A stretch of 10,691 nucleotides of DNA, taken from positions 1 to 10,691 of the forward strand of contig CAYTSW010000095.1 of the NCBI GenBank assembly GCA_964440605.1. The letters are read 5' to 3'. The stretch is from CAYTSW01 sp964440605 (GTDB lineage Bacteria; Planctomycetota; Phycisphaerae; Phycisphaerales; UBA1924). The position numbers and the translations under genes were made by a program. Shown one piece after another: positions 6,878-10,691 of this stretch (positions are counted from its first letter, which is position 1; each line of letters starts with the position of its first letter). The notes under the pieces are model-generated. The model was not told the origin of the DNA. It made no database searches and saw nothing but the letters and a program-made list of their open reading frames with translations.

Positions 6878-7699
6878 ATGCGACACCTCACCGACTGGAT
6901 CATCGCGACGCGTCTCTGGCTGCTTGCCTTCCTCCTCCCGCCGCTGCTTGACTGGACGGGCGTGACCGCGCCCGCGTTGCCCGGTCTCTTTGGCTGGACG
7001 GGAGTGTGGTTCGCCCTGGCGGTCGTCGGCATCGTGCTCTTTCGCCTGGCGCGTTTCGACGCCGCGACGCTCGCCGCCGGCGAGCGCCCGCGCCTCAACC
7101 TCTCCCGCGACCGCGCCGCCTACAGCCCCACGGTCCTCGATCGCTGGTCGATCCTCGTGGGCGGCGTGGCGCTCGTGTCGGTTGCCGCGTTGCTGGTCGT
7201 GCAGTTCGCCCTCGGGCTGGCGCTTCTCGTGCTGAGCGCGGTGTGGCTGGTGCTCAACGGGCCGGTGCGCGCCGGGCGTCGACGCCGTCTGACGACCGCC
7301 GAGTTCTTCTGGCCGCTGGCGATCCTGGTCGTGCCGTACGTCGTCGGCCTGGCCTTTGCGCCGGAGGCCGACTCGTTCGTCCCGCTTCCCACCGAACTCA
7401 TGCCGCTCGCGGTGCACGCGTTGAGCCTGGCCGTGTTCGTCTTCGCGTGCCTGCTGCGCGACGCGCCCGAGGACGCCGCCCTCGGGCTCAACACGGTCGC
7501 GACCAAGCTCGGCCCGTTGGGCGCGCGCATCGAACTGTTCCTCGTGCTGGTCGCGCTGCTCATCTTCGCGACTCCGATGGGGGCGGCGGTCCCGGCTGGC
7601 GTCATGGCCATGCTCGTCCTCTGGCTGCACGCCGAGGACGTCGACGACGCGGTTCCCTTCGTCGTCCTGCTGGGTCAGATCGCCATCGCGATGGCGTAA
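6878..7699 (+). CDS. Polytopic membrane protein, divergent UbiA prenyltransferase-like
   Basis: 273 residues, largely hydrophobic, with about seven or eight predicted membrane segments. In UbiA-family prenyltransferases two Asp-rich loops bind the Mg-diphosphate. The second is recognisable here: RDAPEDAALGLNTVATKLG (194-212) keeps the DxxxD spacing (D195, D199) and the following G-x-x-T...LG signature. The expected first motif (NDxxDxxxD, then RP) aligns best with FDAATLAAGERP (60-71), which keeps one Asp and the RP but lacks the other acids. The protein is probably a distant UbiA-superfamily member that may have lost or changed its catalysis. The chosen ATG gives a good N-terminus (MRHLTDWIIATRLWLL). 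No strong SD is visible, and another ATG at 6867 is out of frame. It stands alone on the + strand, converging with the lipoprotein gene 19 bp away. A generic membrane protein is the alternative. Confidence 0.6.
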   Translation: MRHLTDWIIATRLWLLAFLLPPLLDWTGVTAPALPGLFGWTGVWFALAVVGIVLFRLARFDAATLAAGERPRLNLSRDRAAYSPTVLDRWSILVGGVALVSVAALLVVQFALGLALLVLSAVWLVLNGPVRAGRRRRLTTAEFFWPLAILVVPYVVGLAFAPEADSFVPLPTELMPLAVHALSLAVFVFACLLRDAPEDAALGLNTVATKLGPLGARIELFLVLVALLIFATPMGAAVPAGVMAMLVLWLHAEDVDDAVPFVVLLGQIAIAMA

Positions 7700-7718
7700 G
7701 CCGCGGTCCCGGGCGTGT

Positions 7719-9008
7719 TCAGCCGGCGTCGCCCGCGTCGCGGGTGCCGGGCAGGGCGTCGCTCTCGCGCAGTTGCAGCCCGATGAGCGACAGGCGCCGC
7801 CCCGCGCGGTCGGGCGCCGGCCCGATGAGCACGAACGGGCGTGATTCGTTCGAAGTCGCCCGCGGCACGTACGACTGGGCGAGGAGCCTCGCGGGCGGAA
7901 GTGCCTCCCACAGGCCGTCGCGTTGCACCAGGCGCTGATGCACGAGTCCCTCCGGCGTCGCGAGCAGGACCGCCAGGCCGAAGCGGTCGCTCGCCCAGGC
8001 GCCGGCGATCGAACGATCGGCAAGCGGCAGGAGGTCGGCCGTCGCGACGTCGAACACCGTCATGCGCTGCGTCGCGGGGTTGAAGAGCAGCGGCCCGGGC
8101 GCGATGGCATCGCTCAGCGCCGCCCCGCGCACGGGGTCCATCGCCTGGTATGCCACGAGCGGGTCGGGCGTCGGCGCCAGGCGCCGGCGCGCCCGGAGCG
8201 TTGGCGTCGGGCCGCCCAGCGACCACACCTGCAACTCCGTTCCGCGATCGGAGAGCGCGAAGACCGCGGCTTCGGACGATCGCGCCGAGTCCAGCGGAAA
8301 CACGTAGCCCGTCGCGCTGTCGCCCGGAGCGATGACGCCGTGCCGACGGGAGACGAAGTCGAAGCCCGCGCCCGCCGCTTCGCGCCGCACGCCCAGGAGA
8401 TCGCCACCGGGGGTGAGCGTGGCGTGGGCGTGGACGCCTTCCACGGTTTCTCTCTCGAACCACGTGACGTTCTGCGTCGCCCAGTTGACCTTGCCGATGC
8501 GCCGGCCGCCCGTCGGCAGGGGCTGCTCGACGAGGAAGCCCTCGCTGTCGGCGGATCGGCCCAAGAGGACGCCCGTGGGCAGGCGCGCCGGGATCAGCCG
8601 CGGCGGCGCCGAGGAGATGTCGTACAACGCGATCCGCGAGCGGAGGGAGGCGTCGGCCTCCGGCGAGGCCAGCACGGTTTCCCAGGCCGCCGGCGTGCCG
8701 ACCTGCGTCGCCAGCACCGTCCCGTCGGGATGCACCAACGGCAGCACGAGCCCGTCGAAGGGGACATCGCCCAGCGGCTCGATCACGGCGCTGACCGCCG
8801 AGTTCACGCGCTGGGCCGTGAGCGCGGGCGAGGCGATCGGGCCTTCGAGCGAGAGGCGCGGGCGCTGTTGGCCCGGACGCTCCTCGATCGCGACGGGCCC
8901 CGCACGCCGACGGTCGGTCGGCGCGCGCTCTTCGGTCACGCAGCCGCCGAGCGCGCACGTCACGACACAAACGCTCACGGCAAGCGGGGTGCAGGCCGGC
9001 CGCGCCAT
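7719..9008 (-). CDS. Large lipoprotein of unknown function, possible beta-propeller
   Basis: 429 residues. The N-terminus has a short lipoprotein signal peptide with lipobox LGGC (Cys 23: PLAVSVCVVTCALGGC), so the mature protein should be lipid-anchored in the envelope. Residues about 24-55 are a polar linker. The rest is beta-rich, with repeating strand-turn-strand segments such as AVFALSDRGTELQVWSLGG, PLLFNPATQRMTVFDVATAD and WASDRFGLAVLLATPEGLVH. These suggest a WD40- or PQQ-like propeller, though no canonical blade motif is clear. Its ATG shares one base with the secretin stop (TGATG), so it is translationally coupled to the secretin and probably acts with it. It is much longer than known secretin pilotins, so a pilotin role is doubtful. 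A larger frame starting at 9078 on the same strand was rejected. No specific function is recognised. Confidence 0.72.
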   Translation of the reverse strand: MARPACTPLAVSVCVVTCALGGCVTEERAPTDRRRAGPVAIEERPGQQRPRLSLEGPIASPALTAQRVNSAVSAVIEPLGDVPFDGLVLPLVHPDGTVLATQVGTPAAWETVLASPEADASLRSRIALYDISSAPPRLIPARLPTGVLLGRSADSEGFLVEQPLPTGGRRIGKVNWATQNVTWFERETVEGVHAHATLTPGGDLLGVRREAAGAGFDFVSRRHGVIAPGDSATGYVFPLDSARSSEAAVFALSDRGTELQVWSLGGPTPTLRARRRLAPTPDPLVAYQAMDPVRGAALSDAIAPGPLLFNPATQRMTVFDVATADLLPLADRSIAGAWASDRFGLAVLLATPEGLVHQRLVQRDGLWEALPPARLLAQSYVPRATSNESRPFVLIGPAPDRAGRRLSLIGLQLRESDALPGTRDAGDAG

Positions 9009-10691
9009 CAGCCGCCACCGCCCTCTTCGAGCGCCCCCGGCGGCACAACAGCCTCGCTTGCTTCGCGGATCTCAACAAGACGGCGCCGCAGCGCGTTCAC
9101 TTCGTCAACCAAGCGCGCCCGTGTCGCGTCGTCGATGTTCGGCAGACGCGACGCCTTGAGTCGCGCCGCAAACTCCGTTCTCGCCTCCTGCTCACTCATC
9201 GGGGCGATCTGTTGCTCGCTCAGCGGCTGAGGGATGGTCGCATCCTCGAACGCGTCGGGCTCGTCGGGCGTGCCCGGCACACCGACGCCCTGCTCGGGCG
9301 GCGGGATGTCCTGGCCGCGCGGCGACATCATGCCCGAGTCGCGTTCGTTGAAGTCGTCGGTCGTGCCGAGGGCCTCGCGCAGCTCCTCAAGACGCTGGCG
9401 GTAGCCCGAGTTGATCCGCTGGAGGTCGCCCTCGTTCTCGATCACGTAGGGCGTGATGAAGGCGACGAGTTCGGTGGTCGTCGTCGTGTTCTCGGTCGAG
9501 GTGAAGAGCAGGCCGATGAGCGGGATGTCGCCCAGCAGCGGGATCTTGCGCACGACTTCGCGGTCTTCCGAACGCAGGATGCCCGAGATGACGACGGTCT
9601 GCCCGTCCTGCACGATGAGCTGTGTCGTGGTCTCGCGCCGGTCGACGATGAACTGGCCCTGGGCCGTCAGCGTGGGTTGGAGCGATGAGAGCTCGAGGTT
9701 CACGCGCAGGTCCACGTCCCGGCGCGGCGTGATGCGCGGGCGGACGCGGAGTTGGATGCCCACCGCGCGGTACTCCGTGCTCTGGATCAGCCCGCCCTGG
9801 TCGGTCGTCTGCGAGTCGGTGACGAAGGGGATGTCCTGCCCGTCGAAGAACTCCGCCTCCTGGTTGTCGGAGGTGAAGATCTTGGGCTCCGAGAGAATGT
9901 TCAGGTCCGTCGCCTGGTCGAGCGCCTGGAGCAGCAGGTTGAGGTCGGCATCGACGTCGAGGACGGACGTGTCGAACAGGCCGGGCAGCAGGTCGTTCTG
10001 CTGACCCGTCGTCGTGGTGCCGACGGAGAACGAGTTGTCGGCGAAGTTGGTCTGGATGTTCTCCGAACTCCAGCGCAGGCCCAGAGCCAGCGCGTCTTCG
10101 AGGCTGATCTCCGCGACCACCGCCGAGATGAGCACCTGGCGGCCCGGTTGGTCGAGGCTCTCGACCAGCGACCGCACCGCGAGGCGTTGCTCCGGCGGCG
10201 ACGTGATGAGCACCGCGTTCTGACGCCACACCGGGACGATGCGGATGCGCCCGACGAGGTTGGACGTCGGCCGCGCGTCGGTCGGCTCCTGGCCCTGCTG
10301 CCACCAGAAGTTGATGAACTGGACCTCCTCTTCGGCCGCGGTGTCGCCATCGGCGTCCCCGGCGAAGGGGCTCGCCGAGGCGTCGTCCGCCTGCAGGCCC
10401 CGCTCCTGACGCGGGATCTGCGCCAGCGTTCCCTGCTGGGCCAGCAGCGCGTTGAGCTGCTCGGCCAGCTCCTCGGCGTCCGCGTGCTTGAGTTGCACGA
10501 TTTCGGGCAGGCCGATGGTTTGCGGCTGGTCGAGCTCGGCGATCACTTCGTCGATGACCGTCAGGTTGTCCGGGCTCTTGGAGATGACGACGAGCTGCGA
10601 GGAATCGGTGAGCGCCTGGAAGGAGAACTGACCGGCGAGCCGCGTCGAGCCCGACTGTTGCGACGTCGTCGCGGCGCCGCCCCCGCCCTGG
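9008..10691 (-). CDS. gspD: Type II-like secretin, C-terminal part (5' end outside window)
   Basis: The frame is open to the window edge; 560 residues are visible. The GTG at 10546 is internal, since the upstream sequence encodes in-frame secretin sequence (QLVVISKSPDNLTVIDEVIA). In order: the end of one N-domain; a further N-domain (IVQLKHADAEELAEQLNALL ... IRIVPVWRQNAVLITSPPEQ) split by a polar insertion; then the secretin core from VLISAVVAEISLEDALALGL. The core includes LNILSEPKIFTSDNQEAEF, DGQTVVISGIL and the family hallmark IPLLGDIPLIGLLF (about 383-396), ending in ELVAFITPYVIEN. A C-terminal tail of about 140 residues follows: a short coiled-coil-like helix, a Pro/acidic linker and a charged helical end. 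Secretins form the outer-membrane channel of type II secretion or type IV pilus systems. The arrangement fits GspD best, but the neighbours that would decide are outside the window. Confidence 0.9.
   Translation of the reverse strand, partial: QGGGGAATTSQQSGSTRLAGQFSFQALTDSSQLVVISKSPDNLTVIDEVIAELDQPQTIGLPEIVQLKHADAEELAEQLNALLAQQGTLAQIPRQERGLQADDASASPFAGDADGDTAAEEEVQFINFWWQQGQEPTDARPTSNLVGRIRIVPVWRQNAVLITSPPEQRLAVRSLVESLDQPGRQVLISAVVAEISLEDALALGLRWSSENIQTNFADNSFSVGTTTTGQQNDLLPGLFDTSVLDVDADLNLLLQALDQATDLNILSEPKIFTSDNQEAEFFDGQDIPFVTDSQTTDQGGLIQSTEYRAVGIQLRVRPRITPRRDVDLRVNLELSSLQPTLTAQGQFIVDRRETTTQLIVQDGQTVVISGILRSEDREVVRKIPLLGDIPLIGLLFTSTENTTTTTELVAFITPYVIENEGDLQRINSGYRQRLEELREALGTTDDFNERDSGMMSPRGQDIPPPEQGVGVPGTPDEPDAFEDATIPQPLSEQQIAPMSEQEARTEFAARLKASRLPNIDDATRARLVDEVNALRRRLVEIREASEAVVPPGALEEGGGG

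Noticed and set aside
7700..7718. Possible bidirectional terminator between the UbiA-like and lipoprotein genes
   Set aside because: The 19-bp gap is GC-rich with only a trivial palindrome and no T or A tract.
7675..9078. A 467-residue frame on the minus strand overlapping the lipoprotein gene
   Set aside because: It is Arg/Ala-rich with no signal or domain. The competing frame has a lipobox, balanced composition and a TGATG junction with the secretin.
7923..9230. A 435-residue + strand frame opposite the lipoprotein and secretin end
   Set aside because: Arg/His/Gln-rich antisense shadow with no recognisable features.
10544..10546. GTG at 10546 as the start of the secretin
   Set aside because: The 48 codons upstream to the window edge are open and encode typical secretin N-domain sequence (LVVISKSPDNLTVIDEV).

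Overview
The window is GC-rich (by eye close to 70%) and densely coded. Several features suggest a member of the Planctomycetota, probably a Phycisphaerae-like lineage: the Bat-like gene set with DUF4159 and DUF4175-type partners, a PEP-CTERM protein with the VPAP variant, and a secretin paired with a lipoprotein. This placement is an inference from gene content, not a phylogenetic result.

Left part, + strand (1-5954). Four tightly coupled genes form the distal part of a MoxR/Bat-type operon. They are the C-terminal half of a BatA-like protein, a VWA/GATase-like membrane protein, a DUF4175-like membrane protein with a long extracytoplasmic region, and an exported DUF4159 protein. Each junction is a 4-bp stop/start overlap (GTGA, GTGA, ATGA) with a Shine-Dalgarno-like purine run upstream, so the proteins are probably made together as one envelope-associated assembly. 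The MoxR ATPase and DUF58 genes expected of such an operon would lie to the left of the window.

Middle (5955-6877). A small PEP-CTERM protein gene lies on the - strand, converging on the DUF4159 gene with a 6-bp gap. Directly upstream of it are copies of a 19-bp tandem repeat, broken by exactly 100 N (a scaffolding gap, true length unknown). About 280 bp of further non-coding sequence follows, with one good hairpin.

Right part (6878-10691). On the + strand is a polytopic membrane protein that looks like a divergent UbiA-family protein: the second Asp motif is kept and the first is degraded. It converges with a two-gene - strand unit, a type II-like secretin (5' end beyond the window) translationally coupled (TGATG) to a large lipoprotein of unknown function that may be a beta-propeller.

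I see no CRISPR array, transposase, insertion sequence or convincing RNA gene. The least explained items are the tandem repeat and gap in front of the PEP-CTERM gene, the four consecutive cysteines in the DUF4159 protein, the degenerate UbiA-like protein, and the secretin/lipoprotein pair. None of these is strong evidence for a new system.
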